A stretch of 64,000 bases of DNA, from positions 1,311,923 through 1,375,922 of the forward strand of contig NZ_CALSBP010000001.1 of the NCBI RefSeq assembly GCF_943373825.1. The letters are read 5' to 3'. Position 1 is the first letter of the stretch. Every line of letters starts with the position of its first letter. The notes under the pieces were generated by a model, which was given only the letters and a program-made list of their open reading frames with translations, searched no databases and had not been told where the DNA came from. Origin of the DNA: Aquimarina spinulae (GTDB lineage Bacteria; Bacteroidota; Bacteroidia; Flavobacteriales; Flavobacteriaceae). Of this stretch, positions 27,607-36,707 are shown piece after piece. Made by a program: the position numbers and the translations under genes.

Positions 27607-28587
27607 ATGTGTAAATATTTGTTTGATTTTTCTGATATAGACAAACTAAGTGACTATTTTAGATCACAACTAAGTCCAAATAGTTCTACTGATCGAATTT
27701 ATTTCCCTCCCGAGATTGGAGAAGGGTATTTGTTGTATTATAAAATATCTCCAGAAGTCTTTCTTATTATAAACAATTATAAAGCTAATACAGATATTGA
27801 ATATATTAGACGACCCATCGATGAAAAAGATATTATACTTCATTTTAGGAAATATGCTTTAGATCATCAATTAAAGGAAGATCAAATTATAAGCCAATAT
27901 TCTGATAGTTATACCCCAGGTAATATGAGATGCATGGATGCTCGACAAGGAGAACAAGTTTTTATTACAAAAGGAGCAGAAGTAAAATCTACCATGATCG
28001 TGTTAAAAAGCTCATATACCAAACCTTTTTTTTTAAAGAATAACGATATGGCAGAAAAACTTGATAATTATATTCGTTATTCTCACCAACATATTAATAA
28101 ATTTTATCTTTCTTATAAACAATCAAGTCTTTTTGATCAGATTGTACAACCTGATGTAGATAAGGTAGAGAATTACCTTTATTTTATCGCTAGAGGTGTT
28201 CGGCTATTAGAAACTTTTTGGAAAGATGTATTAAGATGGGAAACAGAAAGCAATCCTTTTAGTATCAATTGTGGACAAGTGGGTAATATTTATAAGGTAA
28301 GTGACTATCTAAAAAATAATCTTAAAGAACCTTTTGTTGGTGTTGATCAATTAGCAGCCATGGCACATATGAGTCGTACAAATTTTTTTAATATGTTTAA
28401 AGAAATTCATAATCAAACTCCTTTAGAGTTTTTTAATAATAAAAGACTAGAGATTTCATACAATATGATTATCGGAGAAGGATTATCAATACGTGAGGTA
28501 ATGGATACGCTTAATTATTCTAATTCTTCAAAATTTAAAAAAGCATTTTTTAATAAGTTTGATATCTACCCAGATGTGAATACATAA
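27607..28587 (+). CDS. AraC-family transcriptional regulator
   Basis: 326 residues. The last ~100 form an AraC-type double HTH: YLKNNLKEPFVGVDQLAAMA, HMSRTNFFNMFKEIHNQTPL, then EFFNNKRLEISYNMI and the second helix pair around SIREVMDTLNYSNSSKFKKAFF. The N-terminal 200 residues are a sensory region of no recognised fold. Regulators of this size and layout often control iron or efflux functions in Bacteroidota, but nothing adjacent points to a target. A weak terminator follows at 28595-28620. Confidence 0.88.
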   Translation: MCKYLFDFSDIDKLSDYFRSQLSPNSSTDRIYFPPEIGEGYLLYYKISPEVFLIINNYKANTDIEYIRRPIDEKDIILHFRKYALDHQLKEDQIISQYSDSYTPGNMRCMDARQGEQVFITKGAEVKSTMIVLKSSYTKPFFLKNNDMAEKLDNYIRYSHQHINKFYLSYKQSSLFDQIVQPDVDKVENYLYFIARGVRLLETFWKDVLRWETESNPFSINCGQVGNIYKVSDYLKNNLKEPFVGVDQLAAMAHMSRTNFFNMFKEIHNQTPLEFFNNKRLEISYNMIIGEGLSIREVMDTLNYSNSSKFKKAFFNKFDIYPDVNT

Positions 28588-28594
28588 AATATGT

Positions 28595-28620
28595 AAAGCC
28601 CAAATGCTGGCTTTCTTATT
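28595..28620 (+). terminator. Weak terminator of the AraC-family gene
   Basis: AAAGCC at 28595-28600 pairs with GGCTTT at 28609-28614, followed by CTTATT. Confidence 0.5.
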
Positions 28621-28625
28621 GTTTG

Positions 28626-28669
28626 GATATATATAAAAATAAAGATGGTCGCCAAAAATGGCAACCATC
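28626..28669 (-). terminator. Hairpin, minus-strand terminator
   Basis: GATGGTCGCC (28644-28653) pairs with GGCAACCATC (28660-28669) with one internal mismatch. On the minus strand the stem is followed by TTTATTTTTATA. It would end transcription from the redoxin gene, 290 bp further right. The 28670-28961 DNA between them has no gene I can support: one 48-codon minus frame ending IKITKP has no usable start. Confidence 0.6.
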
Positions 28670-28961
28670 AATAACCTAACACAAACTCAACTTAGCTTAG
28701 GGTTTTGTAATCTTAATATTTTTAGAATGAATTAATTTTCCCTTTAATTCATAACAAAGTAAAGAAATGAATTTGTGGTTAAGTTTTCCATTAATACATA
28801 AAATCTTACCAATAGTACATTTTTGTAAGGAATTAACTTGATTTTAAGAATATTAAGTAGTAATCGTACTATTTAAAAGGAGTTAGTTCTGTGTTTTTTG
28901 TGTTTATAACAACTTTAACCTTCTTTTTTTGGGGGGTACTAACTAATGTTAGTCTTTTAGA

Positions 28962-29816
28962 CTAAAGACTTTGCTGATCAATAATTTTTAAAAATATTTC
29001 TGGTTCTGGCCGTACTCTATAATTATTAGTAAGGTCTGCAAAGATTATTTTTCCTTCTTTATTAGTTATGATTACCGTTGGCATTACAGTATCACTGTTA
29101 TATCCTAGTATTTGGAAACCCATAGGAAGACCATTTTTTGAGAAAATTTGTAATTGTTTCGCAACTTTATTTCCTTGATCCACCAAATAATTGAAATTTA
29201 ATCCAAATTTTTTTGCTAGAGATTTGGTATGCTTATGAGGTTGGGGACTAATAAGAACTATATTAATTTTTCTTTTTTCAAGCTCTTTATATTGCAAAGC
29301 AATTTCTTTGATCTGTGCCATGCATAATGGACACCAATTTCCGCGATAGAACAGAAAAATTGATGGGTTTCCTATAAATTTGGAAGTATTTATATTGTTT
29401 TTTTCTGTATCCTGTAATTCGAGTTCTGGTAACAGATTGCCTACTTTAATAATCGTGTTTTTTTCTCTATTATTAAAAGTAGAATACCATCTTATGTATA
29501 ATACCCATCCTAAAAATAAACCAATACCCGGTAAAGATCCATTTAAATCTTGTTCTATAATACCTCCAAATAATAGACTAGTTAAGAAACCAATAGAAAT
29601 AGGTAGCGTGTATTTTTTTAGATTAGCATCGGTCCGCGCAACGGGTTTTACAAAAATCAAAATGAAGAGTGTTACAATAGAAAGCGAAATAATTAACCTT
29701 CCTATATATCTATAAGATACTCCATGATCAATAAGATGTATAACACTGTCAATAGCAAAATAAAGAGCAATTACAGGGAAAACAGATATGAAAATGGACT
29801 TTAAAATATTAGTCAT
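28962..29816 (-). CDS. Membrane-anchored peroxiredoxin/thioredoxin-like protein
   Basis: 284 residues. Residues 1-112 carry about four membrane segments (SIFISVFPVIALYFAIDSVI and others). Residues about 122-284 form an AhpC/TSA-type redoxin with the active-site pair Cys162-Pro-Leu-Cys165 (FYRGNWCPLCMAQIKEI), then VLISPQPHKHTKSLAKKFGL and MPTVIITNKEGKIIFADLT. The domain is probably periplasmic or cytoplasmic-face thiol peroxidase or disulfide reductase. The gene is divergent from DUF2851, and its terminator is likely the hairpin at 28626-28669. Substrate unknown. Confidence 0.85.
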   Translation of the reverse strand: MTNILKSIFISVFPVIALYFAIDSVIHLIDHGVSYRYIGRLIISLSIVTLFILIFVKPVARTDANLKKYTLPISIGFLTSLLFGGIIEQDLNGSLPGIGLFLGWVLYIRWYSTFNNREKNTIIKVGNLLPELELQDTEKNNINTSKFIGNPSIFLFYRGNWCPLCMAQIKEIALQYKELEKRKINIVLISPQPHKHTKSLAKKFGLNFNYLVDQGNKVAKQLQIFSKNGLPMGFQILGYNSDTVMPTVIITNKEGKIIFADLTNNYRVRPEPEIFLKIIDQQSL

Positions 29817-30011
29817 TTATATGCTGATTTAAAAATTAGTCAATGTTATTTAGTAGAGCTTACAAGATTTTAATAAATTTTAGTATTTTCATCGTCTAAA
29901 TTTTAGAAAAGCTATTCTTCTTATTTTCTATCCTACCCGAAATATTTAGTAGCTAATACCACCTGTTTGCTTACAGGTAGGTCTTATAATTATAAACAAT
30001 CTATAGAATAT

Positions 30012-31292
30012 ATGACTGAGGATTTTTTACAATACCTTTGGAAATATAAAAAATTTGGGTTTGCTGATCTTAGAACAACAAGGCATGAGGAACTTACACT
30101 TCAGCAAATAGGGACACATAATATAGAAAACTCTGGACCTGATTTTTTTAATGCAAGACTTATTATCCAAGGGCAAAAATGGGCAGGAAATGTTGAGGTG
30201 CATATCAGATCAAGTGACTGGTATGTTCATAACCATGAGAATGACCCTGCATACGATAATGTAATTCTTCATGTAGTTTGGGAAGATGATGTAGAAGTAT
30301 ACAGAAAAGATAACTCGATTATACCAACATTACAACTTAAAGAATACATAAGAGAAGAGTTGTTGGTTCGCTATAAAAAGCTCTTTGATAAAAGTGTTCA
30401 ACAATGGATTAGTTGTGAAAAACAGCTTCCCGAAGTTTCACGTTTTATGTTGTCGAATTGGCAAGAAAGACTGTATTTAGAGCGACTAGAAAAAAAATCG
30501 ACTTTAATTTTGAAACTTCTAAAGGACTCTGCAAATAATTGGGAAGCTGTGTTGTTTAAACTACTGGCCAAAAATTTTGGTTTGAAAACTAATGGAGCCG
30601 CTTTTTTGAGTTTGGCAAATTCAATAGATTTTGCAGTGCTTAGAAAATGTAGAGGTCAACTAGAAGAATTAGAAGCCTTATTTTTTGGTCAGGCAGGTTT
30701 TTTAGATGTTGATGTAAAAGGAGAGTATTTCAATACCTTGAAAAATGAATATCAATTTTTGAAAAACAAATTTAAATTGAGTACACATGGCGTAGATCCA
30801 TTTCTTTTTTTTAGGTTAAGACCACCTAATTTTCCAACGATACGATTGGCGCAGTTAGCAATGTTATATTTTAAAAATCATCAACTTTTTAGCAAAGTGA
30901 TCAATGGTAATACTATAGATGATTTTTATACTCTTTTCAGTGTAGAAACAAGCGAATTTTGGCAAAACCATTATACTTTTGAAAAAGAATCAAAGACAAG
31001 TAAAAAGAAACTAACAAAATCATTTATTGACTTGTTGTTGATCAATACGATTATTCCTATAAAATTTGTTTATGCCAGAAGTGTAGGACAAAATCCTGAA
31101 GAAGATATTTTTGAGTTAATTACTAAATTACCTTTTGAAAAAAACAGTATTATTAGCAATTTTATGGACTTAAATGTGCCAATTGAAAATGCAATGCATT
31201 CTCAAGCTATGATTCAACTCAAAAATACATACTGTGACCAAAAAGCATGTTTAAAATGTGCAATAGGGAATTATTTATTAAATGGTGAATAG
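30012..31292 (+). CDS. DUF2851 family protein
   Basis: 426 residues from the ATG at 30012 (MTEDFLQYLWKYKKFGFADL). A TTG 45 bp upstream would also open the frame but adds residues absent from the usual N-terminus. Motifs of the family: GPDFFNARLIIQGQKWAGNV, EVHIRSSDWYVHNHENDPAY, NVILHVVWEDD. The C-terminus carries CDQKACLKCAIGNYLL with three Cys. The N-terminal part resembles nuclease-like folds, but the function is unknown. It is conserved as a single-copy gene in Bacteroidota. It precedes the pspC/K+ channel pair by 29 bp. Confidence 0.88.
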   Translation: MTEDFLQYLWKYKKFGFADLRTTRHEELTLQQIGTHNIENSGPDFFNARLIIQGQKWAGNVEVHIRSSDWYVHNHENDPAYDNVILHVVWEDDVEVYRKDNSIIPTLQLKEYIREELLVRYKKLFDKSVQQWISCEKQLPEVSRFMLSNWQERLYLERLEKKSTLILKLLKDSANNWEAVLFKLLAKNFGLKTNGAAFLSLANSIDFAVLRKCRGQLEELEALFFGQAGFLDVDVKGEYFNTLKNEYQFLKNKFKLSTHGVDPFLFFRLRPPNFPTIRLAQLAMLYFKNHQLFSKVINGNTIDDFYTLFSVETSEFWQNHYTFEKESKTSKKKLTKSFIDLLLINTIIPIKFVYARSVGQNPEEDIFELITKLPFEKNSIISNFMDLNVPIENAMHSQAMIQLKNTYCDQKACLKCAIGNYLLNGE

Positions 31293-31321
31293 AATTTAGG
31301 ATAATATAATTATTTTGCGAC

Positions 31322-31543
31322 ATGCTTTATAATCTAAGACAATTTTTAGAACGTAACGGATTTTATGTTTCCTCCAGGTTAGCCGATAGGTTGGGGATGC
31401 GAGCAAAAAATGTACGGTTGTTCTTTATTTATTTAACCTTTGCCACTGTGGGATTAGGTTTTGTAATATACCTTAATCTGGCATTTTGGCTAAAATTAAA
31501 AGATTTGGTTTATACTAAACGAACTTCAGTATTTGACCTATGA
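31322..31543 (+). CDS. PspC-domain small membrane protein
   Basis: 73 residues. A short N-terminal segment (LRQFLERNGFYVSSRLADRL) is followed by GMRAKNVRLFFIYLTFATVG and one to two membrane segments, the pattern of a PspC domain. PspC is the inner-membrane sensor or anchor in phage-shock-type envelope stress. Here there is no PspA or PspB nearby. Its stop codon overlaps the start of the potassium channel gene by 4 bp (ATGA), so the two are translationally coupled. Confidence 0.8.
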   Translation: MLYNLRQFLERNGFYVSSRLADRLGMRAKNVRLFFIYLTFATVGLGFVIYLNLAFWLKLKDLVYTKRTSVFDL

Positions 31544-32556
31544 AAAAGATCTATAGATGGGGAGTGCCAAAAATATATATTGCATTAATTTTATTAATTA
31601 TAGTAATTGCTATCGGAGTACTAGGATTTCGGTTTTTTTCTAACTATTCCTGGGTAGATGCCTTATATATGACAGTTATTACTTTGTCTACTGTGGGTTT
31701 TGGAGAAGTTCAACCATTAGATGATAGTGCAAAGTTATTTACTGTATTCCTTATCTCGACTAGTGTAGCCATATTTGCATATTCTGTATCAGTAATAACA
31801 GAATATATTGTAAGTAAAAATGATCCTAAAAGACTTCAATATCGAAAAACACAAAAAATGATACATCATATTGAGAATCATATTATTATAATTGGTTATG
31901 GCCGTAATGGTAAACAAGCTGCCGCCAAATTGTTAGCATACAATAAACCATTTATTATTATCGAAAAAGACGAAGCAGTAATAGAAAGATATCAAAATGA
32001 AAGCCTGTTTTTTCTAAAAGGTAATGCCACAGAAGACGAAGTATTAATAGAAGCAGGTATTAAAAGGGCTGCTTGTTTAATATGCACATTACCAGAAGAT
32101 GCAGATAACTTGTTTATTGTGCTTTCTGCAAGACAAATTAATAAAAAACTCAAAATAATTAGTAGAGCTTCTCAAGATACTTCTTATAAGAAAATACGAT
32201 TAGCCGGTGCAGATAATGTTATTATGCCAGATCGAATTGGTGGAGATCACATGGCGTCTTTAGTAGTAGTGCCCGATTTAATAGAGTTTTTGGATAATCT
32301 TTCTATTGTAGGTAAAAAATCTATAAATATTGAAGAAATTTCTTTTGAAGACATGTTTGATGATAAAATAGAAAGAACTATTCTTGATATCGATATGAGA
32401 TCCAGAACAGGATGTACCATTATAGGTTACAAATCACCAGAAGGAGAATATATTGTAAACCCAGAAGCTAATACCTTGTTAAAACCAAGTTCTAAGATTG
32501 TAGTTTTAGGCCGCCCAGAACAAATTAATCTTTTAAATAAGGAGTTCGATATTTGA
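31540..32556 (+). CDS. Two-TM potassium channel with RCK (TrkA-N) domain
   Basis: 338 residues. Membrane helix 1 at about 11-32, pore loop with selectivity filter TVGFG (residues 51-55, in TVITLSTVGFGEV), helix 2 at about 66-90. A cytoplasmic RCK domain begins near residue 105 with the Rossmann motif IIGYGRNGKQAA and a binding-site acid at IIIEKDEAVI; a TrkA-C-like lobe closes the protein (GCTIIGYKSPEGEYIVNP). The protein is a MthK/Kch-type, ligand-gated K+ channel. It overlaps pspC by 4 bp. Confidence 0.92.
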   Translation: MKKIYRWGVPKIYIALILLIIVIAIGVLGFRFFSNYSWVDALYMTVITLSTVGFGEVQPLDDSAKLFTVFLISTSVAIFAYSVSVITEYIVSKNDPKRLQYRKTQKMIHHIENHIIIIGYGRNGKQAAAKLLAYNKPFIIIEKDEAVIERYQNESLFFLKGNATEDEVLIEAGIKRAACLICTLPEDADNLFIVLSARQINKKLKIISRASQDTSYKKIRLAGADNVIMPDRIGGDHMASLVVVPDLIEFLDNLSIVGKKSINIEEISFEDMFDDKIERTILDIDMRSRTGCTIIGYKSPEGEYIVNPEANTLLKPSSKIVVLGRPEQINLLNKEFDI

Positions 32557-32655
32557 GAATTAGAAACATTTAACATCTAAAAAAATTGTAAACAAATGTT
32601 TTTTTTACCATCTTGCTCACTTCTTAACAATTAAATTCAATTAATTCACAAAATC

Positions 32656-34257
32656 ATGAAGAGAATTCTTCTTTCACTTTTAGCACTTACCATTCCATTT
32701 TTTACATTCGCACAAGAGGTCACAGAAAAAGGACTTGATCAGAAAATAGATGAAGGTTTTAAACCTGTATCCGATTTTTTCTCTGCAGTAATTTTCTTTG
32801 AAGTTTTTGAAGGTGCTCCGTTTGTTATCATATTATTAGTATTAAGTGCCCTGTTTTTTACACTCTATTTTGGTTTTCCTAATTTTAGATATTTTGGAAA
32901 AGCCATTAATGTGGTGCGAGGTAAATATGATGATGTTGAAGGACATAGCTTAGGAGATCCATCGGCTGCGGTAGATGGTGATATAAAAGATACAATACGT
33001 GATGAGTCTAAGGAAGGAGAAGTTAGCCATTTTCAAGCACTGGCAACAGCAGTTTCTGGTACTGTGGGTAATGGTAATATTGCTGGGGTAGCGCTGGCAA
33101 TTGCACTTGGAGGACCAGGAGCAACATTTTGGATGATTATTTGTGGATTATTAGGGATGTCTACCAAGTTTGTAGAATGTACTCTTGGAGTTCAATATAG
33201 AGATGTAGGAGAAGATGGTACTGTATATGGAGGTCCTATGTATTATTTAAGTAAAGGATTAAAAGAAAGAGGATTTAATGTTCTAGGGAAAATTGCAGCA
33301 GTCATATTTGCTATATTTTGTATAGGAGGATCTTTTGGTGGCGGTAATGCGGCACAATCTAATCAGGCTACCGTTGTTTTGAAAGAACTTTTAGATCTTC
33401 AAAGTACAGGAGCAGGGTTTTGGATTGGAATAGTCCTGGCAATTCTTGTTGGAATTATTATTATTGGAGGAATTAAGCGTATCGCTTCTGTAACAGAAAA
33501 GGTAGTTCCTTTTATGGCTATCTTATATTTGTTAGCTTGTTTATATATAATTTTTGGTAATTTCTCTTTAGTAGATGATGCTATTGGTTTGATTATTAGT
33601 GAAGCTTTTAATCCAACAGCTATTGGAGTAGGAAGTATTATAGGAGTTTTATTAGTAGGTTTTAAAAGAGCTGCATTTTCTAATGAGGCAGGAGCAGGTT
33701 CTGCATCTATTGCGCATTCTGCGGTAAAAACCAAATATTCTGCGAGCGAAGGACTTGTTGCTTTGCTAGAGCCTTTTATTGATACTGTATTAATATGTAC
33801 AATGACAGCATTAGTAATTATTATCTTCAATTTTGGCGGAGCATTTGAGTATGGAGGTGATGGTTCTGGAGCAGTTTTCATTGATGGAGTATCCTACGAA
33901 GGTGCAGGAATAACTTCTATGGCTTTTGCAAAATATATACCTTATTCTAATGTGTTTTTAACTATTGCTGTAGTATTATTTGCGGTGTCGACTATGATTT
34001 CGTGGTCGTACTATGGTTTACAATCCTGGAAATTCTTATTTGGTAGAGGTAGAGCTGCTGATTTAACCTATAAATTATTGTTTTTAACGTTTGTAATAAT
34101 TGGAGCAGCAGCGAGTATGAGTTCTATTTGGGCATTCTCTGATGCAATGATTTTTGCGATGGTATTTCCAAATATGATTGGACTGTTCTTTTTATTTCCT
34201 GTCGTTAAAAAACAACTATCTAGATATTTTGAGGCGATAAAAGCATCAAAAAGTTAA
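32656..34257 (+). CDS. AGCS-family sodium:alanine/glycine symporter
   Basis: 533 residues. An N-terminal signal-like segment (FTFAQEVTEKGL) precedes about eleven membrane helices, a feature of the Bacteroidota members. AGCS signatures: HFQALATAVSGTVGNGNIAG, GGPGATFWMIICGLLGMSTK, GGPMYYLSKGLKERGF, FSNEAGAGSASIAHSAVKT. It imports alanine or glycine with Na+. An 18-bp perfect hairpin immediately downstream (34282-34328), within the first codons of the next gene, is its probable terminator. Confidence 0.93.
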   Translation: MKRILLSLLALTIPFFTFAQEVTEKGLDQKIDEGFKPVSDFFSAVIFFEVFEGAPFVIILLVLSALFFTLYFGFPNFRYFGKAINVVRGKYDDVEGHSLGDPSAAVDGDIKDTIRDESKEGEVSHFQALATAVSGTVGNGNIAGVALAIALGGPGATFWMIICGLLGMSTKFVECTLGVQYRDVGEDGTVYGGPMYYLSKGLKERGFNVLGKIAAVIFAIFCIGGSFGGGNAAQSNQATVVLKELLDLQSTGAGFWIGIVLAILVGIIIIGGIKRIASVTEKVVPFMAILYLLACLYIIFGNFSLVDDAIGLIISEAFNPTAIGVGSIIGVLLVGFKRAAFSNEAGAGSASIAHSAVKTKYSASEGLVALLEPFIDTVLICTMTALVIIIFNFGGAFEYGGDGSGAVFIDGVSYEGAGITSMAFAKYIPYSNVFLTIAVVLFAVSTMISWSYYGLQSWKFLFGRGRAADLTYKLLFLTFVIIGAAASMSSIWAFSDAMIFAMVFPNMIGLFFLFPVVKKQLSRYFEAIKASKS

Positions 34258-34271
34258 AAAGACTATTCTTT

Positions 34272-35150
34272 ATGAATTATAAAAAATCCCATTTCGAAAT
34301 ACATTCACGTTTTCGAAATGGGATTTTTCTTTTATCAATTATCCTATTTACTACACTTATAGGATATTATTTTTATCCAAAATCCCCTTCTCAACAGTAT
34401 AGTTTTGCTGAACTTACCTCTTTTCAGAAGCAAATAGACTCGCTTAAGAGTGTAGCCGAACAACAAAAAAAAGAATATCATCTACAACCTTTTAACCCAA
34501 ATTTTATCTCAGACCATAAGGGATATATGTTAGGGCTTTCTACAAGAGAGCTAGATCGACTTCATGCATACAGAAATGATAATAAATGGATCAATTCTAT
34601 TGCGGATTTTAAAAAAGTAACTCAGGTTTCTGATTCGGTTCTTTCGGCTATCTCTCCTTTATTTAAATTTCCAGAATGGACAAAAAAGAGTAATGCCAGA
34701 GTGAGCAGGAAATATTCTAAGAAGAAATTTCCCATTAAATCATATGATCAAAAAAAAGATTTAAACACAGTTTCTAGTGAAGAATTAGAGCAAAGTATTG
34801 GCCTGCCTGATTTTGTTGCAGAAAGAATAATCAAATATAGAAATAGTATAGGAGGCTTTACTCTGGATACTCAACTTGAGGATGTTCGCGGTCTATATGA
34901 TAATCAGAAAGATAAAATTTTATCCATATTTACGGTTAAAACACCTAAAGAGATAAAAAAAATAAATATCAATACTGCGTCAGTCAATGAATTAGTAGAA
35001 ATCCCATATTTTGATTTTGAAATGGCGTTGGATATTAAAGAATTTATTGAAGACAATGGGAATATTTCAAACTTTAATGAATTAGGAAAAATTGAGGGTT
35101 TTTCTCTCAAAAAAATAGATAGAATAAAGTTATATTTGACATTGAATTAA
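34272..35150 (+). CDS. Helix-hairpin-helix (ComEA-like) protein
   Basis: 292 residues. N-terminal cytoplasmic stretch, one membrane helix (about 17-36, GIFLLSIILFTTLIGYYF), then three ComEA-type HhH units, for example DLNTVSSEELEQSIGLPDFV and NINTASVNELVEIPYFDFEM. The family's N-terminus (KSHF..., NGIFLL) is recognisable, so the start at 34272 is right even though codons 4-19 are also the arms of a perfect hairpin. ComEA-like proteins bind DNA at the membrane; this one may do so, but its role in flavobacteria is not established. Confidence 0.85.
   Translation: MNYKKSHFEIHSRFRNGIFLLSIILFTTLIGYYFYPKSPSQQYSFAELTSFQKQIDSLKSVAEQQKKEYHLQPFNPNFISDHKGYMLGLSTRELDRLHAYRNDNKWINSIADFKKVTQVSDSVLSAISPLFKFPEWTKKSNARVSRKYSKKKFPIKSYDQKKDLNTVSSEELEQSIGLPDFVAERIIKYRNSIGGFTLDTQLEDVRGLYDNQKDKILSIFTVKTPKEIKKININTASVNELVEIPYFDFEMALDIKEFIEDNGNISNFNELGKIEGFSLKKIDRIKLYLTLN
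34282..34328 (+). terminator. Perfect 18-bp hairpin within the start of the HhH gene
   Basis: AAAAATCCCATTTCGAAA (34282-34299) pairs without mismatch with TTTCGAAATGGGATTTTT (34311-34328) around an 11-nt loop and is followed by CTTTTATC. It has the form of a rho-independent terminator for the upstream symporter gene, 24 bp after its stop, but it lies in codons 4-19 of the HhH gene. Confidence 0.7.
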
Positions 35151-35298
35151 GAATCATTAAAAAATTGCTGCGAATTTTGATAAATCATTAAAATAATAAT
35201 TGATTCATAAGCCCATTTTATGGATTTCGGTTTTATTGTATTGAGGAAGCAATCATTATGAGTAGTAATATGTTAACTAAAAAAACGAAGGTTGTCAT

Positions 35299-36465
35299 AT
35301 GAATAGTATGTATTTTACAGAAGAACACGAATTATTTAGGCAAAGTCTCAGGGAATTTCTGAAAAAAGAAGTAACTCCGCATATAGACAAATGGGAAAAA
35401 ACTGGAGATATTGATCGGTTTATTTGGGAGAAATTTGGTGAAATGGGGTACTTTGGAATTGCGTATCCAGAAGAATACGGTGGACTAGATCTCGATCTGT
35501 TTTATACTGTGATACTTTTAGAAGAACTACAAAAAATTAATTCTGGTGGTTTTGCGGCTGCTATATGGGCACATGCATATTTGGCGATGACACATCTAAA
35601 TAAAGAAGGCGATCATAGAATTAAAGAAATGTACTTAAAACCCAGTATATCTGGTGAGAAAATAGGATGTTTAGGTATTACAGAGCCTTTTGGGGGATCT
35701 GATGTTGCAGGAATGAGAACCACGGCAATAAAAGAAGGAGATCATTATGTAGTTAATGGATCTAAAACCTTTATTACTAATGGTGTTTATAGCGATTATC
35801 TGGTTATTGCTGCAAAAACAAATCCCGAACTAGGAAATAAAGGAATAAGTATCTTTGTTGTTGATAGAGATACTCCAGGAATTTCTGCTACCAAATTAGA
35901 AAAATTGGGATGGAAAGCTTCTGATACAGGAGAAATTGCTTTTGATAATGTAAAAATTCCCGCGAATAACTTAATGGGGGAAGAAAACAAAGGATTCTCA
36001 TATATTATGCAACATTTTGCTTTAGAAAGGTTGATAATGGGAGTTAATGCACATGCGCGAACAGAGTATGCATTAGAATATGTTATACAATATATGTCAG
36101 AGCGAGAAGCTTTCGGGAAGACAATTGATAAATTTCAGGCGCTAAGACATACTGTTGCAGATATTGCAAGTGAAGTAGAAATGTGCAAAGAATTTAATTA
36201 CTCTGTTGCTAAACGACTTAATGATGGGAAATATGTAGTTAAAGAAGCCAGTATGTCGAAGTTGATTTCTACCAAAATTGCTGACGAAGCAATATATAAA
36301 TGTCTGCAACTATTAGGAGGCTACGGGTATATGGAAGAGTATCCAATGGCAAGACTATTTAGAGATAGCCGATTAGGTCCAATAGGAGGCGGAACTTCTG
36401 AAATATTAAGAGAAGTAATTGCTAAGATTATAATTGATAAAAAAGAATATAAAGCGGCAACGTAA
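35299..36465 (+). CDS. Acyl-CoA dehydrogenase
   Basis: 388 residues, usual length for the family. N-terminal helical domain (LREFLKKEVTPHIDKWEKTG), middle beta domain with ITEPFGGSDVAG and NGSKTFITNG for FAD and substrate binding, and C-terminal helical domain with QREAFGKTI-type FAD contact (SEREAFGKTIDKFQALRHTV) and GGYGYMEEYPMARLFRDSRL. The catalytic glutamate is probably in GGTSEILREVIAK. It oxidises an acyl-CoA to the enoyl-CoA and passes electrons to ETF. No beta-oxidation partners lie nearby, so chain-length preference cannot be inferred. Confidence 0.93.
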   Translation: MNSMYFTEEHELFRQSLREFLKKEVTPHIDKWEKTGDIDRFIWEKFGEMGYFGIAYPEEYGGLDLDLFYTVILLEELQKINSGGFAAAIWAHAYLAMTHLNKEGDHRIKEMYLKPSISGEKIGCLGITEPFGGSDVAGMRTTAIKEGDHYVVNGSKTFITNGVYSDYLVIAAKTNPELGNKGISIFVVDRDTPGISATKLEKLGWKASDTGEIAFDNVKIPANNLMGEENKGFSYIMQHFALERLIMGVNAHARTEYALEYVIQYMSEREAFGKTIDKFQALRHTVADIASEVEMCKEFNYSVAKRLNDGKYVVKEASMSKLISTKIADEAIYKCLQLLGGYGYMEEYPMARLFRDSRLGPIGGGTSEILREVIAKIIIDKKEYKAAT

Positions 36466-36501
36466 AATAGTATAGATTTTTTAAATAAAATTTTATATAC
36501 C

Positions 36502-36538
36502 AAAAAAACCTCAGAGAGAAATCTCGAGGTTTTTTTTA
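36502..36538 (+). terminator. Terminator of the acyl-CoA dehydrogenase gene
   Basis: AAAAAAACCTC (36502-36512) pairs with GAGGTTTTTTT (36526-36536), with an inner GAGA/TCTC pairing, then a T tract. Confidence 0.85.
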
Positions 36539-36618
36539 TTCTGTACTTTTTTAGATTTAAAAATAAGTACTTATTATTTTTTACTAGTAAAAAATAATAA
36601 AGTTTAAAGTTTTATCAA

Positions 36619-36636
36619 CACGCAAACGTTTGCGTG
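36619..36636. promoter_or_regulatory. LacI-family operator O1 (perfect palindrome)
   Basis: CACGCAAACGTTTGCGTG is an 18-bp perfect palindrome of the LacI/GalR type with a central CG, 72 bp upstream of the amylase ATG. No LacI regulator gene is in the window, so the regulator is encoded elsewhere. Confidence 0.7.
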
Positions 36637-36641
36637 AGATT

Positions 36642-36653
36642 TCAAACGTTTTC
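36642..36653. promoter_or_regulatory. LacI-family operator O2
   Basis: The core CAAACGTTTTCG is a near-palindrome with the same AAACGTTT centre as O1. Centre-to-centre distance is 20 bp, two helical turns, so both could be bound on one face. Confidence 0.55.
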
Positions 36654-36707
36654 GACTTTTGTAAAATACTTAATTTGATAAAAATTTAACACAAACATTA
36701 GTTAATT

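Noticed and set aside
28697..28846. 48-codon minus-strand frame ending KNIKITKP, considered as a small secreted peptide gene
   Set aside because: No ATG, GTG or TTG start in frame after the preceding stop, and no leader motif such as GG; only its two Cys-containing, loosely repeated segments are curious.
29951..29985. Short inverted repeat ACCTG/CAGGT between the redoxin and DUF2851 genes
   Set aside because: Only a 5-bp stem with an 8-nt loop, no T tract, no second convincing copy in the window.
33399..33881. 160-codon minus-strand frame inside the AGCS symporter gene
   Set aside because: Exact antisense of a strongly conserved membrane protein, Pro/Ile/Lys-rich composition with no domain, and no leader or promoter.
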